Source: Photobacterium sanctipauli (GTDB taxonomy: Bacteria; Pseudomonadota; Gammaproteobacteria; Enterobacterales; Vibrionaceae). From it: a stretch of DNA of 64,000 nt. Of the stretch, positions 46,130 through 55,423 are shown in pieces. Each line of letters begins with the position of its first letter. The stretch's first letter is position 1. The translations under genes were made by a program, and so were the position numbers. The DNA lies in NCBI RefSeq assembly GCF_003026495.1, contig NZ_PYMA01000009.1:1-64000 (forward strand), read 5' to 3'. The notes under the pieces were generated by a model. It saw only the letters and a program-made list of their open reading frames with translations. It was not told the DNA's origin and made no database searches.

Positions 46130-48820
46130 TTATGCTTCAGCTTTTTCTTTTTTCGCTTTAGCAGCAGGCTTGTCTTCAGACTTCTTGATTACAGAAGTAC
46201 CTTCGAAAGTTTCGCCTTCAACGTATGCTTTACCGTAGTAAGACGCTGTTAGCACCTCTTTCAGCTCGCTGATTAGAGGGTAGCGTGGGTTAGCACCTGT
46301 ACACTGGTCATCGAACGCTTCAACAGATAGCTCGTCTAGTTTCGCTAGGAAGTCTGCTTCTGGAACACCCGCAGCCTGGATAGACATTGGGATTTCTAGG
46401 TTAGTCTTCAGCTCGTCTAGCCATGCTAGTAGACGCTCGATCTTCTGAGCAGTACGGTCACCTTCCTGGCTCAGGCCTAGGTGGTCAGCAACTTCAGCGT
46501 AACGACGACGTGCCTGTGGACGGTCGTACTGAGAGAATGCAGTCTGCTTAGTTGGGTTGTCGTTAGCGTTGTAGCGAACAACGTTAGAGATTAGTAGTGC
46601 GTTCGCCAAGCCGTGTGGTAGGTGGAACTCAGCACCAATCTTGTGCGCCATTGAGTGACACACACCTAGGAAGGCGTTCGCAAACGCGATACCCGCGATA
46701 GTTGCAGCGTTGTGTACTTTCTCACGTGCGATTGGGTCGTTAGCACCGTTCGCGTAGCTTGAAGGTAGGTACTCTTTTAGCATCTTAAGTGCTTGTAGAG
46801 CCTGGCCGTCAGAGTATTCGTTCGCTAGAACAGATACGTAAGCTTCTAGTGCGTGAGTTACCGCATCGTAACCACCGAAAGCAGTTAGCGACTTAGGCAT
46901 GTTCATTACTAGGTTCGCATCAACGATAGCCATTTGTGGCGTTAGCTCGTAGTCAGCTAGTGGGTACTTAGCACCAGTCTTGTCGTCAGTAACAACCGCA
47001 AATGGTGTAACTTCAGAACCTGTACCAGACGTTGTGGTGATACATACAAGCTCAGCTTTCTTACCCATTTTAGGGAACTTGTAGATACGCTTACGGATAT
47101 CCATAAAGCGCATTGCTAGTTCTTCGAAGTGCGTTTCTGGGTGCTCGTACATTACCCACATGATTTTCGCAGCATCCATTGGTGAACCACCACCAAGCGC
47201 TAGAATCACGTCTGGCTGGAAGCTCTTCATCGCTTCTGCACCTTTCTCAACAACGGTCAGCGTTGGATCCGCTTCTACGTCGAAGAAAGTCTGTACTTCC
47301 ATGCCCTGCTGCTTAAGAAGGCTAACTACTTCATCAGCGTAACCGTTGTTGAATAGGAAACGGTCAGTCACAAGGAATGCACGCTTCTTGCCTTCTAGGT
47401 CGCTAAGTGCGATTGGAAGGCTACCACGACGGAAGTAGATTGATTTAGGTAGTTTGTGCCACAACATATTTTCAGCTCGCTTCGCTACTGTCTTCTTGTT
47501 GATAAGGTGCTTAGGACCCACGTTCTCAGAGATAGAGTTACCACCCCAAGAACCACAACCAAGAGTTAGAGAAGGTGCTACGTTGAAGTTGTAAAGGTCA
47601 CCGATACCACCGTGAGTAGTCGGGATGTTTACAAGGATACGTGCTGTTTTCAGCTTGTCACCGAAGTACTTGATACGGTCTTGGTTAACATCTTGGTTAG
47701 TGTATAGACCAGATGTGTGGCCGATACCGCCGATCTCAACCATAGTTACCGCCTGATCAACAGCGTCTTCGAAGTTATCAGCGCGGAATAGACCCAGAGT
47801 TGGAGACAGTTTCTCGTGAGCGAATGCGTCGTCGTAAGACACTTTGCCAAGACCTTCACCAACCAATACTTTCGTGTCAGCTGGTACTTTAACACCTGCC
47901 ATCTCAGCGATAGCTGGAGCTGGCTGGCCCACGATTTTCGCGTTTAGCGCGCCGTCGATAAGCAGTACTTTACGTACTTTGTCAGCTTCTGCTTTGCTTA
48001 GAACGTAAGCTTTGTGAGTTGCGAAACGCTCTTTCACTTCGTCGTATACTGAATCAACAACGATTGCAGCCTGCTCAGAAGCACATACTACGCCGTTATC
48101 GAATGTCTTAGACATTAGGATAGAAGCAACAGCACGCTTAACGTCAGCCGTTTCGTCGATAACAACAGGAACGTTACCTGCACCTACACCGATAGCTGGC
48201 TTACCAGAAGAGTATGCCGCTTTAACCATGCCTGGACCACCAGTTGCAAGGATAAGGTTGATGTCATCGTGCTTCATCAGTGCGTTAGATAGCTCTACAG
48301 ATGGCTGGTCGATCCAACCGATAATGTCTTTTGGCGCACCCGCAGCGATAGCAGCATCAAGTACTAGCTTAGCAGCGTCGTTGGTAGAGTTTTTAGCACG
48401 TGGGTGTGGCGAGAAGATGATCGCGTTACGTGTTTTAAGCGAGATAAGAGATTTGAAGATTGCAGTAGATGTTGGGTTAGTTGTCGGTACGATACCGCAA
48501 ATGATACCTACTGGCTCTGCGATAGTCATGGTGCCGAACTCGTCGTTCTCATCCAAAATACCGCAAGTTTTTTCGTCTTTGTATTTGTTGTAGATAAATT
48601 CTGAAGCGAAGTGGTTTTTAATAACCTTATCTTCAACAATACCCATACCAGATTCAGCAACAGCTTGTTGAGCTAGAGGAATACGTGCATTGTTTGCTGC
48701 AAGAGAAGCCGCACGGAAGATTTTGTCTACTTGCTCCTGAGAGTAAGTTGCAAACTCTTTCTGAGCCGCTTTAACGCGTGCAATCATTGCATCTAGTTCA
48801 GCCATATTTGTTACAGGCAT
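46130..48820 (-). CDS. adhE: Bifunctional acetaldehyde-CoA/alcohol dehydrogenase
   Basis: An 896-residue fermentation enzyme that reduces acetyl-CoA to ethanol in two NADH-dependent steps and forms spirosomes. The N-terminal aldehyde dehydrogenase half (to about 440) has the catalytic cysteine in FDNGVVCASEQ. The C-terminal iron alcohol dehydrogenase half begins with the linker and shows GGGSPMDAAK and histidine metal ligands in ATHALEAY and VCHSMAHKIG. A Lys/Ala-rich tail ends the protein. The long upstream region has CRP- and FNR-like boxes, fitting anaerobic control. Confidence 0.98.
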   Translation of the reverse strand: MPVTNMAELDAMIARVKAAQKEFATYSQEQVDKIFRAASLAANNARIPLAQQAVAESGMGIVEDKVIKNHFASEFIYNKYKDEKTCGILDENDEFGTMTIAEPVGIICGIVPTTNPTSTAIFKSLISLKTRNAIIFSPHPRAKNSTNDAAKLVLDAAIAAGAPKDIIGWIDQPSVELSNALMKHDDINLILATGGPGMVKAAYSSGKPAIGVGAGNVPVVIDETADVKRAVASILMSKTFDNGVVCASEQAAIVVDSVYDEVKERFATHKAYVLSKAEADKVRKVLLIDGALNAKIVGQPAPAIAEMAGVKVPADTKVLVGEGLGKVSYDDAFAHEKLSPTLGLFRADNFEDAVDQAVTMVEIGGIGHTSGLYTNQDVNQDRIKYFGDKLKTARILVNIPTTHGGIGDLYNFNVAPSLTLGCGSWGGNSISENVGPKHLINKKTVAKRAENMLWHKLPKSIYFRRGSLPIALSDLEGKKRAFLVTDRFLFNNGYADEVVSLLKQQGMEVQTFFDVEADPTLTVVEKGAEAMKSFQPDVILALGGGSPMDAAKIMWVMYEHPETHFEELAMRFMDIRKRIYKFPKMGKKAELVCITTTSGTGSEVTPFAVVTDDKTGAKYPLADYELTPQMAIVDANLVMNMPKSLTAFGGYDAVTHALEAYVSVLANEYSDGQALQALKMLKEYLPSSYANGANDPIAREKVHNAATIAGIAFANAFLGVCHSMAHKIGAEFHLPHGLANALLISNVVRYNANDNPTKQTAFSQYDRPQARRRYAEVADHLGLSQEGDRTAQKIERLLAWLDELKTNLEIPMSIQAAGVPEADFLAKLDELSVEAFDDQCTGANPRYPLISELKEVLTASYYGKAYVEGETFEGTSVIKKSEDKPAAKAKKEKAEA

Positions 48821-48972
48821 AGTTAACTCCTAACTTAATATTGAAAACTTTTTAGTAAGGATACGTCTTACATCCTTGGGGTTATCACTGCATCTTGCTC
48901 ACAAACCGATAACACACATTCTTAGTAAATCGCTTTCAAAACTGATTATATTATTTCACAGTGTGAAAAAAA

Positions 48973-48986
48973 TTGATTTAGATCAC
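48973..48986. promoter_or_regulatory. FNR-like box near adhE
   Basis: TTGATTTAGATCAC agrees with the FNR consensus at nine of ten defined positions. It lies about 150 bases upstream of adhE. Confidence 0.45.
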
Positions 48987-49019
48987 TTGTAACCATTTAG
49001 GATTACACTTTGTCAAAAT

Positions 49020-49033
49020 TTGATCTCAATCAT
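49020..49033. promoter_or_regulatory. Second FNR-like box near adhE
   Basis: TTGATCTCAATCAT also matches nine of ten defined FNR positions, 47 bases from the first. The pair supports regulation by oxygen state. Confidence 0.45.
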
Positions 49034-49167
49034 GCAAAATCAGCAACTTATCAGGGCGTTTTGCGAGCCAACAGGTTGAAAAACGCACAAGCCCTTGTTT
49101 TTGCAGTATCAGGTTGCTTTTTATATTACGTAATAATTCTACATAAACGATCATATTGATGGTCAAA

Positions 49168-49183
49168 TGTGATCGGTATCACG
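49168..49183. promoter_or_regulatory. CRP-like box near adhE
   Basis: TGTGATCGGTATCACG matches the CRP consensus TGTGA-N6-TCACA at nine of ten defined positions, about 350 bases from adhE and 350 from the MarC-family gene. Confidence 0.5.
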
Positions 49184-49530
49184 TTATCATTTGTTTGCGT
49201 TACAGCACGTGTGTCAATCTTGTAGCACCAATAATACCCATAAAGGGTAAGCGAAATTTCACTCACTTTACAGCCGGGTAACAACATATTCATAAATAAC
49301 TTTAAATAACGGCCGATATAACTATTTTTAATTGGTACAAAACATAACTTTGGCTTAAAGTAGCGCCGATCAACAATTCATCACTTTATTCTTCGAAAGA
49401 GAGTTCAACGGATCGACACGCCTTTCGCCTGCCAATCTCCGCGAACACTTCGGAATCGTTTGCCTATACTGATGGGTGTTGAGTAGCGAAGCCCGCTTCC
49501 TTGTATTAATTCCAAACCAGAATACTAAGA

Positions 49531-50169
49531 ATGCAAACACTCGAACTTGCTATTTTTCTTCAATTTTTTGTCGGCCTGATCGCGGCCGTCAACCCAATCG
49601 GTATCATGCCTATTTTCGTTTCTCTTACCGGCCACATGAGCCCAGAGGAGCGTAACAAAACGGCCTATACCGCTAACATCGCCGTTGCGGTGATTCTAAC
49701 GGTATCGCTACTTGCCGGTCAGATGCTGCTTGATATGTTCAGTATCTCTCTCGACTCGTTCCGCGTGGCCGGTGGTTTGCTGCTGTTGACCATCGCCTTC
49801 TCGATGATGAGTGGTAAGTTGGGTGAAGATAAACAGAACAAGCAGGAAAAATCAGAGTCGGTAAGCCGAGAGCAGATTGGCGTCGTACCACTGGCCATGC
49901 CATTGATGGCCGGCCCGGGTGCCATCAGTTCAACCATTGTTTACGGCTCTCGCTACCCTGACATGCCGAGCACCCTAGGTATCGCGGCAACCATTGTCAT
50001 CTTTGCATTCAGTTGTTGGCTGCTGTTTCGAGCCGCGCCTATCATCGTACGCGTGCTTGGACAAACCGGTATCAACGTCATCACCCGTATTATGGGTCTG
50101 ATCCTTGCCGCGCTGGGCATCGAGTTCATTGCCAACGGCTTGCGCGCACTGTTCCCGGGTTTGGCATAA
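49531..50169 (+). CDS. ychE: MarC-family inner-membrane protein YchE
   Basis: A 212-residue protein with six predicted helices. Family signatures: NPIGIMPIFVSLTGH near residue 22, PLAMPLMAGPGAIS near 115, and a final helix region IMGLILAALGIEFIANGL. MarC proteins are annotated as putative transporters, but their substrate is not established. Its place beside adhE is the same as that of ychE in E. coli. Confidence 0.88.
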   Translation: MQTLELAIFLQFFVGLIAAVNPIGIMPIFVSLTGHMSPEERNKTAYTANIAVAVILTVSLLAGQMLLDMFSISLDSFRVAGGLLLLTIAFSMMSGKLGEDKQNKQEKSESVSREQIGVVPLAMPLMAGPGAISSTIVYGSRYPDMPSTLGIAATIVIFAFSCWLLFRAAPIIVRVLGQTGINVITRIMGLILAALGIEFIANGLRALFPGLA

Positions 50170-50192
50170 CACCGGGCCATTATCGAAATAAA

Positions 50193-50219
50193 GAGAGACA
50201 CTTTGCTGTCTCTCTCATT
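50193..50219 (+). terminator. Terminator after ychE
   Basis: Stem GAGAGACA / TGTCTCTC with a six-base loop, then ATTTTTT. Confidence 0.75.
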
Positions 50220-50314
50220 TTTTAAACTTCCTGCCTGCCAACCCACATTCTCCCCGCTTTACTGCTTCAGTTAGGTATATCCTTTAAATATCATCCACTA
50301 AGCAGCAAGGTTGT

Positions 50315-51133
50315 ATGGTTACCCTCAATCGGCGCCAGCGGTGCTACCAAATCATTTTCGGCACTCAAACCAAGGCAGGACAGCGGTTCGATATTGCACT
50401 GATTGTCGCCATCCTGTGCTCTGAGCTCATACTGATCCTGTCATCGATTTACAGTGTCGAAAGGGAGTACTCACGCGCACTAAACACCCTTGAATGGGTA
50501 TTCACCCTACTTTTTACCGTCGAGTATATTTTGCGCCTGTACTGCTCACCCAAGCCCTGGGCCTATGCCCGCAGCTTTTACGGTGTTATCGACCTTATCG
50601 CGGTACTGCCTAGCTACCTCGCCTTCCTCTTTCCCGGCTCGAACTACCTTCTCGTCGTCCGCTTGATCAGGGTGATGCGGATTTTTCGGATCCTTAAACT
50701 GGCGCGCTTCCTCAAAGATTCCAATATCTTGCTTCGCTCCCTGTTAATGGCCCAGCGCAAGATATTAGTTTTTTTCAGTACCGTTGCTATTTTGGTTACC
50801 GTGCTTGGCTCGTTGCTCTATATCATCGAAGGGCCGGAGAATGGGTTCACCAGTATTCCCACCAGCATATACTGGGCCATTGTGACCATTACTACCGTGG
50901 GCTACGGTGACATCGTACCGCAAACCGACATCGGCAAGGCACTCGCCTCGTTTACCATGCTACTTGGCTATTCCATTTTGGCTGTCCCCACCGGCATTAT
51001 CACCGCCGAACTGAGCCAAGAAATGAAAACCCAGCGTGAACTGATCCGCTGCATCAACTGCTCGACCAGCGGCCATGAAGAAGACTCGAACTACTGCCGC
51101 AAATGTGGCGCCGAGTTACCGGGCAAGATATAG
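50315..51133 (+). CDS. Voltage-gated potassium channel-like ion transporter with C-terminal zinc ribbon
   Basis: A 272-residue six-helix channel. S1-S4 are at about 24-50, 57-75, 88-108 and 112-132, the last carrying regularly spaced arginines (RLIRVMRIFRILKLARFLK). The pore loop has the potassium filter TTVGYGD (about residue 195), and S6 follows at about 210-228. The C-terminus has two CxxC-type pairs (CINC and CRKC, about 248-267), a zinc-ribbon-like tail. The tail might bind metal or a partner protein. Monocistronic. Confidence 0.88.
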   Translation: MVTLNRRQRCYQIIFGTQTKAGQRFDIALIVAILCSELILILSSIYSVEREYSRALNTLEWVFTLLFTVEYILRLYCSPKPWAYARSFYGVIDLIAVLPSYLAFLFPGSNYLLVVRLIRVMRIFRILKLARFLKDSNILLRSLLMAQRKILVFFSTVAILVTVLGSLLYIIEGPENGFTSIPTSIYWAIVTITTVGYGDIVPQTDIGKALASFTMLLGYSILAVPTGIITAELSQEMKTQRELIRCINCSTSGHEEDSNYCRKCGAELPGKI

Positions 51134-51172
51134 GCCGAAGAGTTCGGCCCAGTGATAAGTACCAGGCATAAA

Positions 51173-51198
51173 AAACCGGAGCGCGATGCTCCGGTTTC
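51173..51198. terminator. Terminator between the channel gene and cysS
   Basis: Stem AACCGGAGC / GCTCCGGTT with a five-base loop, with A residues before and T residues after, serving the converging genes. Confidence 0.8.
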
Positions 51199-51221
51199 TA
51201 TATTTAACTAAGGCTTGATGC

Positions 51222-52604
51222 TTACTTACGGCGCCAAGTGGTGCCTTGCGGGCCATCTTCAAGGATGATGCCCATTGCCATTAGCTTGTCACGCGCTTCA
51301 TCGGCTGCGCCCCAGTCTTTGGCTGCACGCGCATCAAGACGCTGCTGGATCAATGATTCGATTTCTGCAACATCGTCGTCTTCGCCTGCACCGCCCTGTA
51401 GGAAAGCTTCAGGCTCTTGCGCCAATAGACCCAGCACGTCAGCCAACTCACGCATGCGCGCACCCAATGCAGATGCCGCAGCAAGATCTTCACCTTTCAG
51501 GCGGTTGATTTCACGCGCCATGTCAAATAGCACAGAGTAGGCTTCAGGCGTGTTGAAGTCATCATCCATCGACGCTTTAAAGCGAGCAACGAACTCATCA
51601 CCGCCGCCGGCTTCAACAGAGGCGTCAAGGCCGCGAAGTGAAGTGTATAGACGCTCAAGCGCTGAACGTGCCTGCTTCAGGTTATCTTCGCTGTAGTTCA
51701 ATTGGCTACGGTAGTGGCCAGACATCAGGAAGTAACGCACAGTTTCCGCATCGAAGTGGCCAAGTACATCACGGATAGTGAAGAAGTTACCCAAAGACTT
51801 GGACATTTTTTCGCGGTCAACCATTACCATGCCGCTGTGCATCCAAGTATTCACATACTTAGAGCCAGTTGCACAGCATGACTGAGCGATTTCGTTCTCA
51901 TGGTGTGGGAACTGCAAATCAGAACCACCGCCGTGGATATCGAAGTGATCACCCAAGATAGCCGAGTTCATTGCAGAACACTCGATGTGCCAGCCCGGAC
52001 GGCCTGCACCCCATGGTGATTCCCAAGTAGGCTCACCCGGCTTAGACATTTTCCACAGTACGAAATCAAGCGGGCTACGCTTAGCCGTTTCGATATCAAC
52101 GCGAGCACCGGCTTGTAGTTGCTCAAGGTCTTGCTTGGAAAGCTTGCCGTATTCGTCGAACTTGCTTACTTCAAACATCACGTCGCCGTTGTCGGCAACG
52201 TAAGCAAAGCCGCGCTCGATCAGACGCTCACACATTGCAATGATTTCAGCGATGTAGCCTGTCGCACGAGGTTCGATATCTGGACGCTTCATGCCTAGGG
52301 CATCAAAGTCGTTGTGCATCTCACCGATCAGGCGCTCAGTTAGCGAATCACAGCTCTCGCCGTTTTCTGCCGCACGCTTGATGATCTTGTCATCGATATC
52401 TGTGATGTTACGGACGAAAGTTAAGTCGTAACCCGAGTAGCGCAGGTAACGCGAAACCACGTCGAACGACACGAAAGTACGACCGTGACCGATGTGACAT
52501 AAATCGTAGATGGTAACCCCACAGACGTACATGCCTACTTTACCAGGCTGGATGGGTTTGAATTCCTCTTTCTGTCTTGTGAGTGAGTTATAGATCTTCA
52601 ACAT
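51222..52604 (-). CDS. cysS: Cysteinyl-tRNA synthetase
   Basis: A 460-residue class I synthetase. Zinc-binding cysteine in [14 protein letters not shown]-type motif [13 protein letters not shown], catalytic KMSKS in [11 protein letters not shown] (about residue 268). Further zinc ligands are in WHIECSAM and HHENE. Full length, single gene, divergent from ppiB. Confidence 0.98.
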   Translation of the reverse strand: MLKIYNSLTRQKEEFKPIQPGKVGMYVCGVTIYDLCHIGHGRTFVSFDVVSRYLRYSGYDLTFVRNITDIDDKIIKRAAENGESCDSLTERLIGEMHNDFDALGMKRPDIEPRATGYIAEIIAMCERLIERGFAYVADNGDVMFEVSKFDEYGKLSKQDLEQLQAGARVDIETAKRSPLDFVLWKMSKPGEPTWESPWGAGRPGWHIECSAMNSAILGDHFDIHGGGSDLQFPHHENEIAQSCCATGSKYVNTWMHSGMVMVDREKMSKSLGNFFTIRDVLGHFDAETVRYFLMSGHYRSQLNYSEDNLKQARSALERLYTSLRGLDASVEAGGGDEFVARFKASMDDDFNTPEAYSVLFDMAREINRLKGEDLAAASALGARMRELADVLGLLAQEPEAFLQGGAGEDDDVAEIESLIQQRLDARAAKDWGAADEARDKLMAMGIILEDGPQGTTWRRK

Positions 52605-52922
52605 GTCTCTTAGATACTCATTTTTGGGGTTACGGTATAAGGCTGTAATTACACCTTTATTGGCAAGCTAAGGCAAGGAAAAATACCGTTCTGACGGTAG
52701 ATGACCGTGTAAAGTATATCGCCCAGCGTTAATTTTGCTCACCGCCTTGAGCCAAGGCGATTCATGCGAACTACACATCCTTCATCTATAGTTAGGCAAA
52801 AGGCTAAGTTTTCACCTATTTAAGCCTGAGATCGCTATCCGCTCCGGTTAATATTGACGCCCATACCGAGTAAGATAGAATCCAATGTTTAAAGCAATAT
52901 ACATCCATTAAAGGACAATCTC
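52605..52922. other. 318-base divergent promoter region between cysS and ppiB
   Basis: No gene, RNA or repeat that I can support. It must contain the two divergent promoters. AAAGGACAA precedes the ppiB start. Confidence 0.4.
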
Positions 52923-53420
52923 ATGGTAACGCTTCACACTACTTTTGGTGACATCAAAATTCAGCTAAACACAGAAAAAGCGCCTGAAACGTGTGCAAAC
53001 TTCCTGCAATACTGCCGTGACGGTTTTTACAACGGTACGCTTTTCCACCGTGTAATTGACGGCTTCATGATTCAGGGCGGCGGTATGGCGTCTGGCATGG
53101 AAGAAAAAGAAACGCGCGCACCAATCAAAAACGAAGCAAGCAACGGCCTAAGCAACAAAGTGGGTACGTTGGCAATGGCTCGCACAATGGAACCGCATTC
53201 TGCAAGCTCTCAGTTCTTCATCAACGTTAACGACAACAAATTCCTAGACTTCAAATCAGAGACACCTGATGGTTGGGGCTACTGTGTATTTGCTGAAGTT
53301 GTTGAAGGCATGGACGTAGTAAACAAGATCAAGGGCGTATCGACAGGCAACTGGGGCTACGTTCACCAAGACGTACCTGTTGAAGAAGTTGTAATCAACA
53401 GCGTAACAATCGAAGAGTAA
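52923..53420 (+). CDS. ppiB: Peptidyl-prolyl isomerase B (cyclophilin)
   Basis: A 165-residue cytoplasmic cyclophilin that speeds proline isomerisation during folding. Catalytic arginine in [13 protein letters not shown] (about residue 43), [11 protein letters not shown] near 97. No signal peptide, so the cytoplasmic B form. lpxH follows 40 bases later, and the two are probably cotranscribed. Confidence 0.97.
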   Translation: MVTLHTTFGDIKIQLNTEKAPETCANFLQYCRDGFYNGTLFHRVIDGFMIQGGGMASGMEEKETRAPIKNEASNGLSNKVGTLAMARTMEPHSASSQFFINVNDNKFLDFKSETPDGWGYCVFAEVVEGMDVVNKIKGVSTGNWGYVHQDVPVEEVVINSVTIEE

Positions 53421-53460
53421 TTCTTCACAAAGGGTGGCCGCTGTGTCACCCTTTCCTCCT

Positions 53461-54198
53461 ATGACGACACTTTTTATTTCAGATCTGCACCTAAGTGCCG
53501 ACCGCCCCGATATTACCGCTTGCTTCCTTCGCTTCATGCAACAGGAAACCCAAGGTATCGATGCCCTGTATGTCCTCGGTGATTTATTCGAAATGTGGAT
53601 CGGCGACGATGATGACTCCCCATTCCACCAGCAGATCAAGCACGCTTTCAAGCACGTTACCGACAGCGGTGTACCCTGCTATTTCATCCACGGTAACCGT
53701 GACTTTTTGATCGGCAAGCGCTTTAGCAGAGAAACCGGCGTAACCCTGCTTCCCGAACACAGCATTGTCGATCTCTACGGCAAGCCAACCCTAATTTTGC
53801 ACGGCGACACCCTGTGTACCCTCGACGAGGGATACCAGCGCTACCGGAAAAAAGTGCATAACCGCTTTATCCAATGGCTTTTCTTCCGCCTGCCCCTGCG
53901 CTACCGCCAGCAGATTGGCGACAAGATGCGCAGCAACAGCAGCGAAACCAACCAAAAGAAGAGCCAGCAAATCATGGATGTCACCGCCTCGGAAGTTGAG
54001 CGCGTAATGGCCGAAAGCCATGTGCAGCAGATGATCCACGGCCATACCCACCGCCCGGATATCCACCGTATTGAAGTGGCAGGCCAACCGGCAGAGCGGA
54101 TAGTATTGGGCGATTGGTATGATCACGGCTCGGTACTGGTCTACCGCCCCGAAGGCTACCAATTAGAAACAAGGGATTTCCAGTCAGATTGCCAATAG
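53461..54198 (+). CDS. lpxH: UDP-2,3-diacylglucosamine diphosphatase LpxH
   Basis: A 245-residue calcineurin-type phosphoesterase that makes lipid X in lipid A synthesis at the inner membrane. Metal-binding motifs are in order: ISDLHLS, YVLGDLFE, HGNRDF, and HGHTHRP near residue 195. The ATG at 53461 gives a start two residues before the first motif strand; a longer frame reaches nearer ppiB but has no support. Confidence 0.97.
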   Translation: MTTLFISDLHLSADRPDITACFLRFMQQETQGIDALYVLGDLFEMWIGDDDDSPFHQQIKHAFKHVTDSGVPCYFIHGNRDFLIGKRFSRETGVTLLPEHSIVDLYGKPTLILHGDTLCTLDEGYQRYRKKVHNRFIQWLFFRLPLRYRQQIGDKMRSNSSETNQKKSQQIMDVTASEVERVMAESHVQQMIHGHTHRPDIHRIEVAGQPAERIVLGDWYDHGSVLVYRPEGYQLETRDFQSDCQ

Positions 54199-54252
54199 CA
54201 ATTAACACGCCGCCAATACTCTGCGCTAAATCGTAACGGCTCCATAAAACGA

Positions 54253-54279
54253 AAAAAGGTACGCCATGCGTACCTTTTT
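54253..54279. terminator. Terminator between lpxH and the TSUP gene
   Basis: Stem GGTACGC / GCGTACC with A residues before and T residues after, serving the converging genes. Confidence 0.75.
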
Positions 54280-54295
54280 CATTTTCATTATTTGG

Positions 54296-55189
54296 CTAGG
54301 ATTCCGCTAGCGGTTGCGCTGCCACAACACGCTCTTTGTGCCAGGAGCGATACATGGTCAGTGAGGTATAGAGCACCACCCCGATCACCAGCCAAACCAA
54401 TAGGTGCATATCTAACGATTTCACTAAATAGGCGGCAATCACAACCCCGATAGGGCCCGTGATAGCGACAACGAGCGCCGCTCGGCTATTAATCCGGTTC
54501 ATGCGAATAAAGCCCCCTGCCGAGAAGAAACTCAGAAAGGCGCAAGAGCACATCATGATAGGGAATGCCGCCAGTGGGTGCATACCCAGCAAATACACCA
54601 AGGTCATGCAAGGTGCATACAGGCCAATACCCACTGTCATTAACGCACCAAATAGGAAATTACCGACAATCGCGACAGCCAGTTTCCAGCCGGATAGGCC
54701 AAGCTCCATTCCCCCTAGCGGGAACCATTTAAGCTGGCCTGCCAGCATTAGGCTAGCAACGACTAACAACGCAACCGCCATCACGATCCGGATCAGCTGG
54801 CGATCCCAACTTGATACCAAGCGTGCGCCAGCTGTTGCGCCCAAGCATGCAGCAATAACCATGCTTACCATGGTTGTGGGGTCCACATCCACTGCAGTCA
54901 AGAAAATCAACGACTGGACCACGGTTGCCAACACTGCCTGACAATTCAATGTCCCGGGAAGCAACTTATCATCAACAAGCTTAAATTGTTTATAGCCCGC
55001 CGTCTTGATGGCAAAGCTACCGACACCCAAGGTATCGCAAAAGTTGGCGAAGCCGCCGATGAGGCCAATTGGGAGGATTTTGGTTTGCGCTTCCTGCGTT
55101 CGGTTTTTACCCCATGCCATTAATAGCATGATGATAAAAATACCAGCACCTACAAGCAATCCCGCTTGTATGACTGTAAATACCGCCAT
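54296..55189 (-). CDS. TSUP-family (TauE/SafE) transporter
   Basis: A 297-residue inner-membrane protein with about eight helices in two related halves, as in TauE/SafE transporters. Recognisable are GGFANFCDTLGVGSFAIKT (about residue 40) in the first half and MTVGIGLYAPCMTLVYLLGM in the second. The family moves sulfite, sulfoacetate or other sulfur or organic anions; substrate not predictable here. Monocistronic. Confidence 0.88.
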   Translation of the reverse strand: MAVFTVIQAGLLVGAGIFIIMLLMAWGKNRTQEAQTKILPIGLIGGFANFCDTLGVGSFAIKTAGYKQFKLVDDKLLPGTLNCQAVLATVVQSLIFLTAVDVDPTTMVSMVIAACLGATAGARLVSSWDRQLIRIVMAVALLVVASLMLAGQLKWFPLGGMELGLSGWKLAVAIVGNFLFGALMTVGIGLYAPCMTLVYLLGMHPLAAFPIMMCSCAFLSFFSAGGFIRMNRINSRAALVVAITGPIGVVIAAYLVKSLDMHLLVWLVIGVVLYTSLTMYRSWHKERVVAAQPLAES

Positions 55190-55423
55190 GGAACTTATAT
55201 AAATTTAACGAACAAACTAGCATTATTCATTAATTAGAAATATATTTCTTTGCTCTAAATCAGATGTGGTCGCTATGTCTATAATAGCGGCTAGCCTGAG
55301 GTATAAGTAACGCTGTTTATATGTGCAAAGATCTGTAATACTAATACCAGCTATTTAGGCATATATTTATACTAATAATCTTTACATCTTTTTATAATTT
55401 AACCGTCAATTTGACCCTTTTTC

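Larger units (their letters stand above)
48821..49530. other. 710-base divergent regulatory region between adhE and the MarC-family gene
   Basis: AT-rich DNA holding two FNR-like boxes and one CRP-like box listed separately. No RNA gene or small frame is convincing to me. Its length suggests complex control of adhE, possibly with a long leader transcript. Confidence 0.5.
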
